Positions 49,004 through 58,449 of a DNA stretch of 64,000 nt are shown piece by piece (positions within the stretch are counted from its first letter, which is position 1; each line of letters begins with the position of its first letter). A program made the position numbers and the translations under genes. The DNA comes from Rhizobium rhizogenes. GTDB taxonomy: Bacteria; Pseudomonadota; Alphaproteobacteria; Rhizobiales; Rhizobiaceae. The notes beneath the pieces are model-generated. The model was not told where the DNA came from and ran no database searches. It saw nothing but the letters and a program-made list of their open reading frames with translations. The stretch is from the NCBI RefSeq assembly GCF_002005205.3, contig NZ_CP019701.2, positions 930,001 through 994,000 on the forward strand, given 5' to 3'.

Positions 49004-49237
49004 ATGGTCCCGAACGCGACAAACAATAATGCCGACAATGAAGGGACCAGAGAGAGCTTGGCTTACATTCGCCAGATGCTGGCGGAGCTGCGGCAGGTCG
49101 CAAGCCGTGAGGGCGCCGACATGCTGTGTTATCTGATCGAGATGGCCTATGTCGAAGTCGGCGATATCCAGAGCGGACGGCGCAAGCTGTCAATCCGCGA
49201 TGACGAGCGACACACGCCCCCCGGCATGCCGGTTTAG
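49004..49237 (+). CDS. Conserved-looking small protein (77 aa), unknown function
   Basis: I do not recognise this soluble protein. After a polar head (ATNNNADNEGTRESLA) it is helical: AYIRQMLAELRQVASREGADM and CYLIEMAYVEVGDIQSG. The tail is charged. The ATG follows AGGAT at short spacing, and a plausible promoter lies upstream. It runs convergently into dprA, overlapping its last 48 nt on the other strand. The good codon use over the helical part argues that it is real. Confidence 0.72.
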   Translation: MVPNATNNNADNEGTRESLAYIRQMLAELRQVASREGADMLCYLIEMAYVEVGDIQSGRRKLSIRDDERHTPPGMPV

Positions 49238-50332
49238 ACGGCCGGCTATATCAAGCTCCAGCAAGACCAGATGAACGGTGGCCGCGGAAAAGCCCGTGTG
49301 GCGGATGACGTCGTCAATCTCGACGGGCGAGGGACCGAGAGCGGAAGCTATGACGCTACGCTCGTCATCTCCGGGCGGTGACATTTCGTTTTCAGATCGC
49401 GGTTCCTCAATCTTGCGGTCATAGGGCAATTGCGGCTCTATCAGCGGTCGCAGCGCTTCGAGAATATCGGCCGCGCCGGTGGTCAGCATCGCGCCTTCCT
49501 TGATCAGCCGGTTTGTTCCCTCGCAGCGCGGATCGAGCGGGGAACCGGGCACCGCAAAAACCAGCCGTCCCGCTTCGCCTGCAAGCCGCGCCGTGATCAG
49601 CGAGCCCGAGCGCTCCGCCGCTTCGACGATGACGACGCCAAGCGAGACGCCGGCGATCAGCCGGTTGCGGCGGGGAAAATCCCGGGCGCGGGGTTCCCAG
49701 CCGAACGGCATTTCGCTGATCGTCGCGCCGCCCTGATCGTATATGTCCTGCAATAACCCGAAATTTTCCTGCGGGTAGGGCCGGTCTAGACCGCCCGCCA
49801 GCATCGCCACTGTGCCGGTTGCAAGGCTTGCCCGGTGTGCGGCGGCGTCAATGCCGCGTGCCAGCCCGGAAGCGATCGTGTATCCAGCCCGGCCGCAGTC
49901 GCGTGCCAGCATGGCGGCGAATTTCGCGCCGTTGATGGAGGCATTACGCGAGCCGACGATGCCGACGCAGGCTCTTGTTGCGGCATCGGCCGGTCCCTTC
50001 ATGGCGATCAGCGGCGGCGCGCCATCCAGCTGCCGCAGGGCAGGCGGATAATCCGGTTCGCCGATGCCGACGAAACGCGCGCCGAATTTCTCTGCGGTCT
50101 CGATCTCGCCTTCCGCCTCCGCCTGCGCGGCGATGCGCGGGCTGCGCGACGAGCCGCCGCGCCTTGACAGCTCGGGCAGGGCATCGAGCGCCTTTTCGGC
50201 GCTGCCGAAATGATTGATCAGTTCGCGAAAGGTGACGGGGCCGATATTGTCGCTGCGGATCAGCCGCAGCCATGCGACCCGCTGCCGCGCGGAAAGCTCT
50301 ATGCCCTGCCGTTTCGTTTCCTCATGCGGCAT
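49190..50332 (-). CDS. dprA: DNA processing protein DprA
   Basis: A 380-residue protein that binds incoming single-stranded DNA and loads RecA during transformation. A SAM-like N-terminus is followed by the Rossmann domain with VGSRNASINGAKFA and the conserved ASGLARGIDAAAHRASL and PSGSL-like ERSGSLITARLA stretches, and by a C-terminal winged helix (IDDVIRHTGFSAATVHLVLLEL). It lies 22 bp after plsY in the same operon. Confidence 0.95.
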   Translation of the reverse strand: MPHEETKRQGIELSARQRVAWLRLIRSDNIGPVTFRELINHFGSAEKALDALPELSRRGGSSRSPRIAAQAEAEGEIETAEKFGARFVGIGEPDYPPALRQLDGAPPLIAMKGPADAATRACVGIVGSRNASINGAKFAAMLARDCGRAGYTIASGLARGIDAAAHRASLATGTVAMLAGGLDRPYPQENFGLLQDIYDQGGATISEMPFGWEPRARDFPRRNRLIAGVSLGVVIVEAAERSGSLITARLAGEAGRLVFAVPGSPLDPRCEGTNRLIKEGAMLTTGAADILEALRPLIEPQLPYDRKIEEPRSENEMSPPGDDERSVIASALGPSPVEIDDVIRHTGFSAATVHLVLLELDIAGRLNRHAGGRVSLVIAD

Positions 50333-50354
50333 GGCATATCCTCTATATGGGGTT

Positions 50355-50972
50355 TCAGCCCTTTTGACCGATCCTGCTTTCGGTGCCCGCGAGCAGGCGT
50401 GCGATGTTCTCGCGGTGCTTCCACCAGGAAATAACGCTGAGCAGCGTCACCAGCAGCGCCGTCTTTTCAGGCCCGAGTATCCAGAGCGCCACGGGAATGA
50501 CCAGCATGGCCAGCAATGCCGACAGCGAGGAATAGCGGGTGATGAAGGCCGTTGCGAGCCAGATCAGCGCAAAGGCAAGCATCATCAGCGGTGCTGCACC
50601 CAGAAGTACGCCGATATAGGTCGCCACACCCTTGCCGCCCTTGAAGCCGAGCCACACCGGAAACAGGTGGCCGAGGAAGGCGAAGAAACCGGCGACCAGC
50701 GAGGCTTCGTAACCCCAGAGCGCATTGGCAACCAGCACCGCCGCCGTGCCCTTCAGCGCATCGAGCAGCAGGGTCGCGGCGGCAAGCTTCTTGTTGCCGG
50801 TACGCAGCACGTTGGTGGCGCCGATATTGCCGGAGCCGATCTTGCGCACGTCGCCCAGCCCCGCCATGCGGGTGAGAATGAGGCCGAAGGGGATGGAACC
50901 GAACAGATAGCCGATCAGCGCCGCAAGCGCGAGAAGGGCAGGCGCCGTCTGCCAGTCAGTCAAAGCACTCAT
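50355..50972 (-). CDS. plsY: Acyl-phosphate glycerol-3-phosphate acyltransferase PlsY
   Basis: A 205-residue inner-membrane enzyme that makes lysophosphatidic acid from acyl-phosphate in phospholipid synthesis. It has the three conserved loops: [19 protein letters not shown] (GSIPFGL), [16 protein letters not shown] and [15 protein letters not shown]. There are five or so hydrophobic spans. It follows the pyrC homologue by 48 bp. Confidence 0.96.
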   Translation of the reverse strand: MSALTDWQTAPALLALAALIGYLFGSIPFGLILTRMAGLGDVRKIGSGNIGATNVLRTGNKKLAAATLLLDALKGTAAVLVANALWGYEASLVAGFFAFLGHLFPVWLGFKGGKGVATYIGVLLGAAPLMMLAFALIWLATAFITRYSSLSALLAMLVIPVALWILGPEKTALLVTLLSVISWWKHRENIARLLAGTESRIGQKG

Positions 50973-51020
50973 TCAGATGTCCCCTCTGTCGCGCCGTCAG
51001 CGTGATCTCTGTTGCTGATC

Positions 51021-52313
51021 TTATGCCAAGGAATGAACGGCTTTGCCAGCCACATAAGTGGCCACAGCGCGGCCGCTGAAACGGGCATCCTCGAACGGCG
51101 TATTCTTGGATTTCGACACCAGCTGGTCGCGTGCCACGAGCCAGGGCTCATCGAGATCGATCAGGGTGATATCGGCCTTCGCACCGACTTTAAGCGTTCC
51201 GGCGTCGAGACCGAAAATCTTCGCCGGGCGGGTGGAAAGCGCATCGATCAGCCGCATCAGCGGAACTTCACCGCTGTGGTGCAGGCGCAGGGCCGCCGCC
51301 AGCATGGTCTCCAGCCCCACTGCGCCGCTCGCCGCATCCGAAAACGGCAGGCGCTTGGTGTCGACATCCTGCGGGTCGTGCGAGGAGACAATGATGTCGA
51401 TGGTGCCGTCCTTCAGCGCTTCCACCATGGCCTTGCGGTCGTCTTCGGCGCGCAGCGGCGGGGAAAGCTTGAAGAAGGTGCGGTATTCGCCGATATCGTT
51501 CTCGTTGAGCGTCAGATGATTGATCGAAATGCCACAGGTCGCTTTCACGCCCCGCTGCCGGGCAAGGCGGATCGCATCCGCCGATTCCGGTACGGAAATC
51601 TTGGCGGCGTGGTAGATCGCTTGTGTCAGCCCGGCAATGCGCAGGTCACGCTCCAGCGGAATGATCTCGGCTTCCTTCGGAACGCCTGACAGCCCGAGCC
51701 AGCTTGCAAAAAGCCCCTCGTTCATGTCACCGCCGCCGATATATTTGTCGCGGGTCTCGAGCGCGATGACAGCACCCAGCTCGCGCGCATAAGTCATGGC
51801 GCGGCGCAGCACCAGCGTGTCGGAAAGCGCCTTGCGGCCATTGGTGAAGGCAACCGCACCGGCTTCCTTCAGCATGCCGAATTCGGTCATTTCCTCGCCA
51901 TTGAGGCCCTTGGTCAGGGCCGCTGCCGGATGGACATTGACGATTGCCTTGTCGCGCGCCGTTTTCTTCACATATTCGACGAGTGCGATGTCATCGATGA
52001 CGGGGTCGGTGTCCGGCATCACGATGATGCTGGTCACACCGCCGGCCGCTGCCGCGCGCGAGGCGGATTCGATGGTTTCGCGATGTTCCGCGCCCGGTTC
52101 ACCCACGAAGACGCGGGCATCCACCAGACCGGGAACGGCCAGGAGCCCCTTGCAGTCGCGCACCGCCGCCCCTTCCGGCGCACCCTGATTGTGCGCATCC
52201 TTGCCTGCCGCCAGAATGATGCCATCGGCACCGATGACGATGCTGCCGGTCTCATCCAGATTGCGGGAGGGATCAACGATGCGGAGATTGTTGAGAACGG
52301 TCACGGCACTCAT
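51021..52313 (-). CDS. Dihydroorotase-like protein, probably non-catalytic (PyrC')
   Basis: A 430-residue amidohydrolase-fold protein coupled to pyrB by an ATGA overlap. The usual DxHxHxR zinc motif is replaced by [11 protein letters not shown], with both histidines lost. The usual AHxS segment reads HAAKIS, and the catalytic Asp of the DHAPH motif reads SSHDPQD. These losses point to an inactive homologue. In pseudomonads such a PyrC' protein is needed to build active aspartate transcarbamoylase with PyrB. A true dihydroorotase should then be encoded elsewhere. Confidence 0.85.
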   Translation of the reverse strand: MSAVTVLNNLRIVDPSRNLDETGSIVIGADGIILAAGKDAHNQGAPEGAAVRDCKGLLAVPGLVDARVFVGEPGAEHRETIESASRAAAAGGVTSIIVMPDTDPVIDDIALVEYVKKTARDKAIVNVHPAAALTKGLNGEEMTEFGMLKEAGAVAFTNGRKALSDTLVLRRAMTYARELGAVIALETRDKYIGGGDMNEGLFASWLGLSGVPKEAEIIPLERDLRIAGLTQAIYHAAKISVPESADAIRLARQRGVKATCGISINHLTLNENDIGEYRTFFKLSPPLRAEDDRKAMVEALKDGTIDIIVSSHDPQDVDTKRLPFSDAASGAVGLETMLAAALRLHHSGEVPLMRLIDALSTRPAKIFGLDAGTLKVGAKADITLIDLDEPWLVARDQLVSKSKNTPFEDARFSGRAVATYVAGKAVHSLA

Positions 52314-53251
52314 ACGCGCTCACCCTGATTTTGCGAGACAAGCAGGGTTTCCATGACCGCCATGCGCACGGCAACCCCCATTTCCACCTGGCTTTCGATC
52401 ACGCTCTGCGGACCGTCGGCCACGTCTGAGGCGATTTCCACGCCGCGGTTCATCGGGCCGGGATGCATGACCAGCGCATCCTCTTTCGCCGCCTTCAGCT
52501 TTTCGGCGTCGAGACCGTAATAATGGAAATATTCGCGCACCGAAGGCACGAAGGAGCCGGACATGCGCTCGCGCTGCAGGCGCAGCATCATCACCACATC
52601 GGCGTTCTTCAACCCTTCCTTCATGTCGTGGAAGACTTCCACGCTCATGTCGCGAATGCCGGAGGGAAGAAGCGTGGCGGGGGCGACGACGCGAACGCGC
52701 GCGCCCATCTGGTTAAGCAGGATAATGTTGGAGCGGGCAACGCGTGAATGCAGCACGTCACCGCAGATCGCCACCGTGATGCCTGATAGCTCGCCCTTGG
52801 CGCGGCGGATGGTCAGCGCATCGAGCAGCGCCTGTGTCGGGTGCTCGTGCTGGCCGTCGCCGGCATTGACCACGGAGCAGGCGACCTTTTGCGCGAGAAG
52901 CGCTGCCGCCCCTGCGGAGGAGTGGCGCACGACAAGCACATCCGGGCGCATGGCGTTCAGCGTCATCGCCGTATCGATCAGCGTTTCGCCCTTCTTCACC
53001 GAGGAATTGCCGACCGACATGTTCATCACATCGGCACCGAGGCGTTTTCCGGCCAGCTCGAAGGAGGATTGCGTGCGCGTCGAGGCTTCGAAAAACAGGT
53101 TGATCTGCGTCAGACCCCTAAGCGTCGAGGTCTTTTTCTCGCGCTGGCGGCTGATTTTCACCGCCTCGTCGGCCTTGTCGAGAAGCAGGGTGATATCCTG
53201 ATGGGAAAGCCCCTTGATGCCGAGGAGATGGCGATGGGGGAAGAAGACCAT
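52310..53251 (-). CDS. pyrB: Aspartate carbamoyltransferase catalytic chain
   Basis: A 313-residue enzyme of pyrimidine synthesis joining carbamoyl phosphate and aspartate. The carbamoyl-phosphate motif [13 protein letters not shown] (STRT) near residue 55, HPTQALLD near residue 137 and the closing MHPGPMNRG are intact. It overlaps the pyrC-like gene by 4 nt. No regulatory pyrI is seen nearby, fitting the PyrB-PyrC' class. Confidence 0.97.
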   Translation of the reverse strand: MVFFPHRHLLGIKGLSHQDITLLLDKADEAVKISRQREKKTSTLRGLTQINLFFEASTRTQSSFELAGKRLGADVMNMSVGNSSVKKGETLIDTAMTLNAMRPDVLVVRHSSAGAAALLAQKVACSVVNAGDGQHEHPTQALLDALTIRRAKGELSGITVAICGDVLHSRVARSNIILLNQMGARVRVVAPATLLPSGIRDMSVEVFHDMKEGLKNADVVMMLRLQRERMSGSFVPSVREYFHYYGLDAEKLKAAKEDALVMHPGPMNRGVEIASDVADGPQSVIESQVEMGVAVRMAVMETLLVSQNQGERV

Positions 53252-53549
53252 GCGGTTTGCCTCCTGACGGGCGCCGCATTTTCCCGTGAAAATGCCCGGA
53301 ACGCCCGAATGCTGATCCGCGCGCTCCCTTTCGCTGTGAACACGCCTCAGGAGTGCGGCGGAATTCGGTCTTGCGCTCTATAGAGATTGCTTGCCTCAGG
53401 GGCAAGCACCCGTCACCCCTCGAAATGAAAACATGGCGATGTTTCCCCGCTTGCTTTATATCAAGGCACGATCCTGCGGCATCGGCCAGTTTCGGGGTGG
53501 AACTCGCGGACAATCCCGGTCTGCGACGCAGGTGATCGGACCCATCGCA

Positions 53550-54128
53550 ATGCACGCCTATTCTGTTTTTGCCCTTGCCGTTCTGGGCCTGCTTTTGACG
53601 CCCGGCCCGACCAACACGCTTCTTGCGCTTTCCGGTGCCGGGCGCGGCGTTCGCGCGTCGCTCCCGCTGATGCTGGGTGAAATCGCCGGCTATCTGCTGG
53701 TCATTCTCGCGCTTGTCGTGTTGTTTTCCGATTTTCTGAAGACACATGCGGGTCTCGCGCAGGCCATCAAGCTTTGCGCCGCGATCTGGGTCGCGTTTCT
53801 GGCGGTTCGGCTATGGACCCTGCCATCCTCCGCACCGGTCGGTGCGGCGATCACGCCTCGTCGGGTTTTCGTCACCACCTGCCTCAACCCCAAAGGTCTT
53901 ATCGTCGGCCTTGTCCTGCTGCCACAGGCGCCGCTGCCCCGGATATGGCCGTATATCCTGCTGTTTTCTGCGCTGGTGGCTTTCGCGGCCCTTATGTGGC
54001 TGTGCGTCGGGGCGTTTCTCATCCGCCATGCGGATCAGTCTTCGCCACGCCTCGTGCGCGGCACCGCGTCGGGCTTCCTTCTGGTGCTGTCGCTCGGTCT
54101 TGCCGGAAACGTGTTTGGCATTCTCTAG
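53550..54128 (+). CDS. LysE-family exporter
   Basis: A 192-residue membrane protein with about six spans. The LysE/RhtB signature is at the start (LLLTPGPTNTLLALSGAGRG) and TTCLNPKGLIVG is in the middle. Members export amino acids or similar small molecules; the substrate is unknown. The start is taken at 53550, where the first span begins; the long open frame upstream overlaps the leader. The ribosome site is weak. It is a lone gene, divergent from pyrB. Confidence 0.85.
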   Translation: MHAYSVFALAVLGLLLTPGPTNTLLALSGAGRGVRASLPLMLGEIAGYLLVILALVVLFSDFLKTHAGLAQAIKLCAAIWVAFLAVRLWTLPSSAPVGAAITPRRVFVTTCLNPKGLIVGLVLLPQAPLPRIWPYILLFSALVAFAALMWLCVGAFLIRHADQSSPRLVRGTASGFLLVLSLGLAGNVFGIL

Positions 54129-54265
54129 GCTGGGTACCTAAATCAGGGCCACTCCCGAAAAATGCTGAAAGCGGCGGTTTAATCGTCCCGATCGCTTCCT
54201 GCGGGTGGAATTATGCAATATCACCCCACTATGCAATGCCAGTACAAAACAGCTAGAAGCAGCGG

Positions 54266-55918
54266 ATGACCCAGAACTCCCGGACAGAAGAATCGCTCGC
54301 CGAACTGAACCAGCCAAGCCTCTGGTCCGGCATCAACGCCTATCGTTCCGATCCGCTGATCGTCGACCTCACCTCCGGCCTGTCGCGCAATCTGAGGGAC
54401 GAGTTCGACCAGCTCGGCCGTTATGTCACCTCGCACGAGGCGCAGGAACTGGCACGCATGGCCAATCAGGGCGTGCCGCAGCTGCATACCCATGGCCCGC
54501 GCGGCGAACGTCTCGACCAGGTGGAGTTCCATCCCGCATGGCACGCGCTGATGCGCCGCTCCATGTCATCAGGCCTGCATTCCAGCGTCTGGGAAAATTC
54601 CCCTGATACGCGCGGCAATGAGCACAAGGCACGCGCCACGAAATTTTACCTGACCTCGCAGCTGGAGGCCGGGCATCTCTGCCCGCTGACCATGACCAGC
54701 GCCTCCGTTGCCGCCATCATGGCCTCGCCGCGCGTGCAGAAGGAATGGGCGCCGAAGATTCTCTCGCGCAAATATGACAGCTCGCAGAAACCGGCCCTGC
54801 AGAAAACCGCCGTCACCATCGGCATGGGCATGACGGAAAAGCAGGGCGGCACGGATGTGCGCGCCAACCGCACCACCGCCGAGCGGGTGGGCGAGGGCAT
54901 CTATCGCCTGTCCGGCCACAAATGGTTCCTCTCCGCGCCGATGAGCGACGGTTTCGTCATGCTTGCCCAGATGGGCGACGGCATGGGTTGCTTCCTGGTG
55001 CCGCGTTATCTGGAGGACGGTTCGAAGAACGGCCTGCACTTCCAGCGCCTCAAGGACAAGCTCGGCAATCGCTCCAATGCGTCGGCCGAAGTCGAATTCA
55101 CCGATGCCTTCGGATATCTGCTGGGTGATCCCGGCAGCGGTATCCGCACCATTCTCGACATGGTGACGTTGACGCGGCTCGATTGCGCGCTGGCATCGTC
55201 AGGCATGATGCGCGCTTCGCTTGCCGAAGCGGTGCATTACGCGCGCGGCCGTTCGGTTTTCGGCAAGATGCTGGTCACCCAGCCGATCATGACGCGGGTT
55301 CTCGCCGACATGGCGCTGGATGTGGCCGCGGCCACTGCGCTCTCCTTCCGGCTGGCGACGGCATTCGACGCCGCCCGCAACAATCCGGCCGAAGCCGCCT
55401 ATGCGCGGGTGATGACGCCCATCGTGAAATACTGGTGCTGCAAGATCGCGCCGGCGCTTATCTACGAGGCGATGGAGTGCCTTGGCGGCAATGGTTACGT
55501 GGAAGAGCGGCCGATTGCCCGCCACTACCGCGAGGCGCCCGTCAACGCCATCTGGGAAGGCTCCGGCAACGTCATGGCGCTGGATGTGCTGCGGGTTCTC
55601 CAACGCGGCAAGGACCTGTTCGATCTCGTCTTCCAGACGCTGGAGCGCGATCTTGGGGCAGCGGGCAAGAAGACCACCGACGTGCTGCGCGCCGCGATCG
55701 CCCTTGCCGAACGGGATGAGGGGGCGGCCCGCCTGCTGGTGGAGCAGTTCGCGCTTGCGGCCGCTGCCGCCGAGCTTTGCCGCCTCGGTGCCGGCAAGAT
55801 CGCCGATGCCTTCCTTGAAACCCGTCTCGCGGGCGGTTGGCGGCACACTTACGGCATGCTCGATTCCCGTTTCGATCCGACGTATATAATCGATCTCCTT
55901 TATCCGCCCGCGTCCTGA
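54266..55918 (+). CDS. aidB: AidB-like acyl-CoA dehydrogenase family flavoprotein
   Basis: A 550-residue flavoprotein closely following E. coli AidB, which is induced in the adaptive response to alkylating agents. Shared blocks include RLDQVEFHPAWHALM, GMGMTEKQGGTDVRAN, SGHKWFLSAPMSD, LKDKLGNRSNASAEVEF and EAMECLGGNGYVEE. FAD-binding residues of the acyl-CoA dehydrogenase fold should lie in the middle. The exact role of AidB (dehydrogenase or DNA-binding protector) is unsettled. No ada gene is nearby, and no Ada site was recognised. Confidence 0.9.
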   Translation: MTQNSRTEESLAELNQPSLWSGINAYRSDPLIVDLTSGLSRNLRDEFDQLGRYVTSHEAQELARMANQGVPQLHTHGPRGERLDQVEFHPAWHALMRRSMSSGLHSSVWENSPDTRGNEHKARATKFYLTSQLEAGHLCPLTMTSASVAAIMASPRVQKEWAPKILSRKYDSSQKPALQKTAVTIGMGMTEKQGGTDVRANRTTAERVGEGIYRLSGHKWFLSAPMSDGFVMLAQMGDGMGCFLVPRYLEDGSKNGLHFQRLKDKLGNRSNASAEVEFTDAFGYLLGDPGSGIRTILDMVTLTRLDCALASSGMMRASLAEAVHYARGRSVFGKMLVTQPIMTRVLADMALDVAAATALSFRLATAFDAARNNPAEAAYARVMTPIVKYWCCKIAPALIYEAMECLGGNGYVEERPIARHYREAPVNAIWEGSGNVMALDVLRVLQRGKDLFDLVFQTLERDLGAAGKKTTDVLRAAIALAERDEGAARLLVEQFALAAAAAELCRLGAGKIADAFLETRLAGGWRHTYGMLDSRFDPTYIIDLLYPPAS

Positions 55919-56056
55919 GCAGCGACGTGGAGGTGAAGGTGTTGCAGTCCCGGCGGGAGGGGTCTCGGATTTGAAAAACAGCAATGGCGTTAGGCGTGTT
56001 CTGATCTGTCGTGACACTTTCGCGTGTCGATGCGCGGCAAGGGAAGGTGGCTGCCA

Positions 56057-56668
56057 ATGCTGATCTTCCGTTCCGCCCGCGCCGAGGATGAAGAAGCGCT
56101 CTACGCCATAAGCCTTGCCACCGGCGATGCCGGGCAGGATGCCACCCCGCTTTACAACGATGGTCGCATGGTCGGGCATATCTACGCCGTGCCCTATCTG
56201 CATCTGTGGCCCGATGCCGTTTTTGTGGCCGAGGACGAGGACGGTGTGTGCGGCTATATCGTCGGCGCGCTTGATACGGCACGGCATGAGGAGCGGCTGG
56301 AGCGGGAATGGTGGCCGCATCTACGCTCTCTTTACCCCGACCCCGGCGGTGACCCGCAGACGTGGGACGCCGACCAGCGCCGCGCGCATTTTATCCACCA
56401 TCCGCGCCGCACACCGGTATGGCTCACCGATCCGTTCCCGGCCCATATCCACATGAACCTCCTGCCGCGCACGCAAGGGAAGGGCGGCGGCACCCGGCTT
56501 CTGTCGCGCTGGCTGGATATGGCAAGGCAGAACAACGTCTACGGCATCCATCTCGGCGCCAGCGAACGCAACCATGCGGGCATGCGTTTCTGGGAAACCC
56601 GCGGGTTCAAACGCCTTGAAAGCCACGAAACGCCCGGCAGTGTCTGGTTCGGCATGGCGCTGGAGTAA
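56057..56668 (+). CDS. GNAT family N-acetyltransferase
   Basis: A 203-residue acetyltransferase-fold protein. The N-terminal strand is MLIFRSARAEDEEALYAIS. The acetyl-CoA motif region is NLLPRTQGKGGGTRLLSRWLD (Q/R-x-x-G-x-G/A type, QGKGGG), and the end SERNHAGMRFWETRGFKRLE is typical. Substrate unknown; the family relatives act on amines or glucosaminides. An AAGGTGG site precedes the ATG at 56057. It is convergent with the toxin gene, 1 bp apart. Confidence 0.85.
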   Translation: MLIFRSARAEDEEALYAISLATGDAGQDATPLYNDGRMVGHIYAVPYLHLWPDAVFVAEDEDGVCGYIVGALDTARHEERLEREWWPHLRSLYPDPGGDPQTWDADQRRAHFIHHPRRTPVWLTDPFPAHIHMNLLPRTQGKGGGTRLLSRWLDMARQNNVYGIHLGASERNHAGMRFWETRGFKRLESHETPGSVWFGMALE

Positions 56669-56669
56669 T

Positions 56670-57092
56670 TCAGGTTCTGATGACCCGCGCTGCCCCCGCC
56701 GCCAGAAACGGTGCAAAGGCAGTGCGGATGTCTTCAAGAAATGTCTCGCTGAAACGCCCGATGGGCTGTTGAAGAGCGTTGAAATGGTAGGATCGTTCGA
56801 TCACGTCGTAATTGCATTCGCTGACGGTGATCCACCCGCGATCATAGCCGGTTAATTTTGCGCACCGAAGCTCGAGTTTCGGTATTTCGATTGCCCGCTG
56901 CTGGCTGTCCTGCGACGGTTTCGATGAAATGAGCAGCAGCAATATATGCGACAAGCCCTGCGCGTCCGTAATCGTCAGGATCATGCAGACGGGGCGATCT
57001 TTTTCCCCATGGTCACGCGTTGGATTAGCCGCAGACTGCCATCGCCACAAATAGGGATAGGAAACGATATCACCGCGTCTGAACTTGGACAT
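56670..57092 (-). CDS. PemK/MazF-like toxin of a type II toxin-antitoxin pair
   Basis: A 140-residue basic protein. The start SKFRRGDIVSYPYLW and the KDRPVCMILTITD strand resemble the PemK/MazF fold, whose members are mRNA endonucleases. The gene follows the Phd/YefM-like antitoxin with a one-base overlap (TAATG), the usual layout. Family assignment is from pattern only; catalytic residues are not certain, so activity is inferred from context. Confidence 0.7.
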   Translation of the reverse strand: MSKFRRGDIVSYPYLWRWQSAANPTRDHGEKDRPVCMILTITDAQGLSHILLLLISSKPSQDSQQRAIEIPKLELRCAKLTGYDRGWITVSECNYDVIERSYHFNALQQPIGRFSETFLEDIRTAFAPFLAAGAARVIRT

Positions 57093-57367
57093 TATCTGTC
57101 CTGCTCATCGCGGGATGTCCGATATTCTTCGGAGTCTTTCTCCAGTTGGGTGTTGAACATGGCGGCCAATTCATCGGGCATTTCACCAGCGGCGTAAGAC
57201 CTGCGCGGATCGTCGCTTCCCAGCATTTTTTCGAAAAGTTCGACCGGCATCACCACGACAGAAGGTCGCCCATGCTTCGTCAGCAAGATGGGCGATTTCT
57301 GCGCTTCGTCATGGTAGCGACCGAAATGTCGCATAAACTCCGCAGTGGAAATAGATTTTCTTTTCAT
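57092..57367 (-). CDS. Phd/YefM-like antitoxin
   Basis: A 91-residue protein. Residues 1-50 (STAEFMRHFGRYHDEAQKSPILLTKHGRPSVVVMPVELFEKML, read as ISTAEFMRHFGRYHDEA and TKHGRPSVVVMP) are the Phd/YefM DNA-binding domain; the acidic tail would bind the toxin. An operator-like repeat cluster lies just upstream at 57383, suggesting autoregulation. It is the first gene of the pair. Confidence 0.82.
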   Translation of the reverse strand: MKRKSISTAEFMRHFGRYHDEAQKSPILLTKHGRPSVVVMPVELFEKMLGSDDPRRSYAAGEMPDELAAMFNTQLEKDSEEYRTSRDEQDR

Positions 57368-57382
57368 GAGGAATCCTCAAAT

Positions 57383-57413
57383 CTGTATTTCCTGAATAAT
57401 ACAGAAAATACAG
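57383..57413 (-). promoter_or_regulatory. Operator-like repeats of the toxin-antitoxin operon
   Basis: CTGTATT at 57383-57389 is an inverted copy of AATACAG at 57398-57404, and AATACAG repeats at 57407-57413. The cluster starts 16 bp before the antitoxin start codon. It is the likely autoregulatory site of the pair. Confidence 0.55.
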
Positions 57414-57553
57414 AAAATTTAAAGCCGTCCATTTTGGCCTTGCGGCCGGCTCATCCACAAAAACCTTCCGTCCATCCGCTCCGCCACATTGTTCTTGCCT
57501 TCATGCTTTGTTAACCCCTGTGGTCAGGCCTTTCAGAAAACGGGTAGGGAATC

Positions 57554-58198
57554 ATGCTGGCGACCGCAGAGGCGATTTCAGCCGACAGACCGGAAAAGCG
57601 CATCAAGGATCGCGCTCAGACCGAAAAGGCGATTTTTAACGCGGCGCGGTCGCTGCTTGCCGAAGAGGGATTTCAGGGCTTTGGCATCAATGCCGTTGCC
57701 CGCCGCGCCGGCTGCGACAAGCAGCTGATCTATCGTTATTTCGGCGGCCTTGACGGTCTGATCGAGGCGATCGGCGAGGACCTCGGCTCGTGGGTGAAGG
57801 ATCGCATTCCGGAAGATACTGGCGGCATGTTTCTCCTGACCTACGGCGATCTCATGGAAAAGCTGGCGCTTTATTTCATGGATGCGCTGCGCAGCGATCC
57901 TCTCGTCTGCAAGATCATCGCCTGGGAAGTGTCTGATGGTTCACCGCAGGTGCGCCAGCTGGCCGAGGCCCGCGCCAAGTCGCTGGCCAAGTGGCTGGAG
58001 CGCATGCGTGGTTCGCTCGCGGCTCCCAAGGGTGTGGACACCGCCGCCGTCAACGCCGTGCTGTTCGCGGCCATCCAGCACCTCGTCATTTCCGCTGCCA
58101 CCAGCGGCCAGTTCGCTGGCGTGCCGCTGAAATCCGAGCGGGACTGGGAGAAGATCACCACTGCCGTCAAAAGGCTGGTACGCGGCGTTTACGGCTGA
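57554..58198 (+). CDS. TetR family transcriptional regulator
   Basis: A 214-residue regulator. The helix-turn-helix domain spans about residues 20-70 (AIFNAARSLLAEEGFQGFGINAVARRAGCDKQLIYRYFGG, with the recognition helix near CDKQLIYRYF). The C-terminal ligand domain has no assigned ligand. A TAGGGA site precedes the ATG. Its target genes are not obvious; the nearest are the toxin-antitoxin pair (divergent) and the small membrane genes downstream. Confidence 0.9.
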   Translation: MLATAEAISADRPEKRIKDRAQTEKAIFNAARSLLAEEGFQGFGINAVARRAGCDKQLIYRYFGGLDGLIEAIGEDLGSWVKDRIPEDTGGMFLLTYGDLMEKLALYFMDALRSDPLVCKIIAWEVSDGSPQVRQLAEARAKSLAKWLERMRGSLAAPKGVDTAAVNAVLFAAIQHLVISAATSGQFAGVPLKSERDWEKITTAVKRLVRGVYG

Positions 58199-58345
58199 AA
58201 CCGCTGCCGGGTGGGGAGAGATCGCAATCCCGCGCGAGCGCCGTATTAAAGAAAAATCAGCTATGTTTTCACCGGCCCGGCAACCACCCGGCAGGTCCGT
58301 CCGTTCACGTCTCCACATTGTTTTCCACATGTCCCCCGCCCGCCG

Positions 58346-58353
58346 TTAACCAT
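58346..58353 (+). promoter_or_regulatory. CtrA half-site
   Basis: TTAACCAT matches the CtrA half-site. It lies 55 bp upstream of a complete CtrA box, so the pair may form a cluster. Confidence 0.4.
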
Positions 58354-58400
58354 AATGGCAGCTTTCATTTGCGTCGCCACGGCTGCGGGTCCAGTGTGGG

Positions 58401-58419
58401 TTAACGAAATGTTAACCAT
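58401..58419 (+). promoter_or_regulatory. CtrA-binding site (TTAA-N7-TTAACCAT)
   Basis: TTAACGAAATGTTAACCAT is a full match to the CtrA box of alphaproteobacteria. It also forms a perfect 7-bp inverted repeat (GGTTAAC/GTTAACC). It lies 30 bp before the GTG of the first small membrane gene and should regulate the two-gene unit. Confidence 0.7.
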
Positions 58420-58449
58420 GCGCAATGACTGCGCATAAGGGAGCCGCAA

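Noticed and set aside
53391..53549. N-terminal extension of the LysE-type gene
   Set aside because: The first 53 codons are not hydrophobic and do not match the family; the exporter starts at MHAYSVFALAV.
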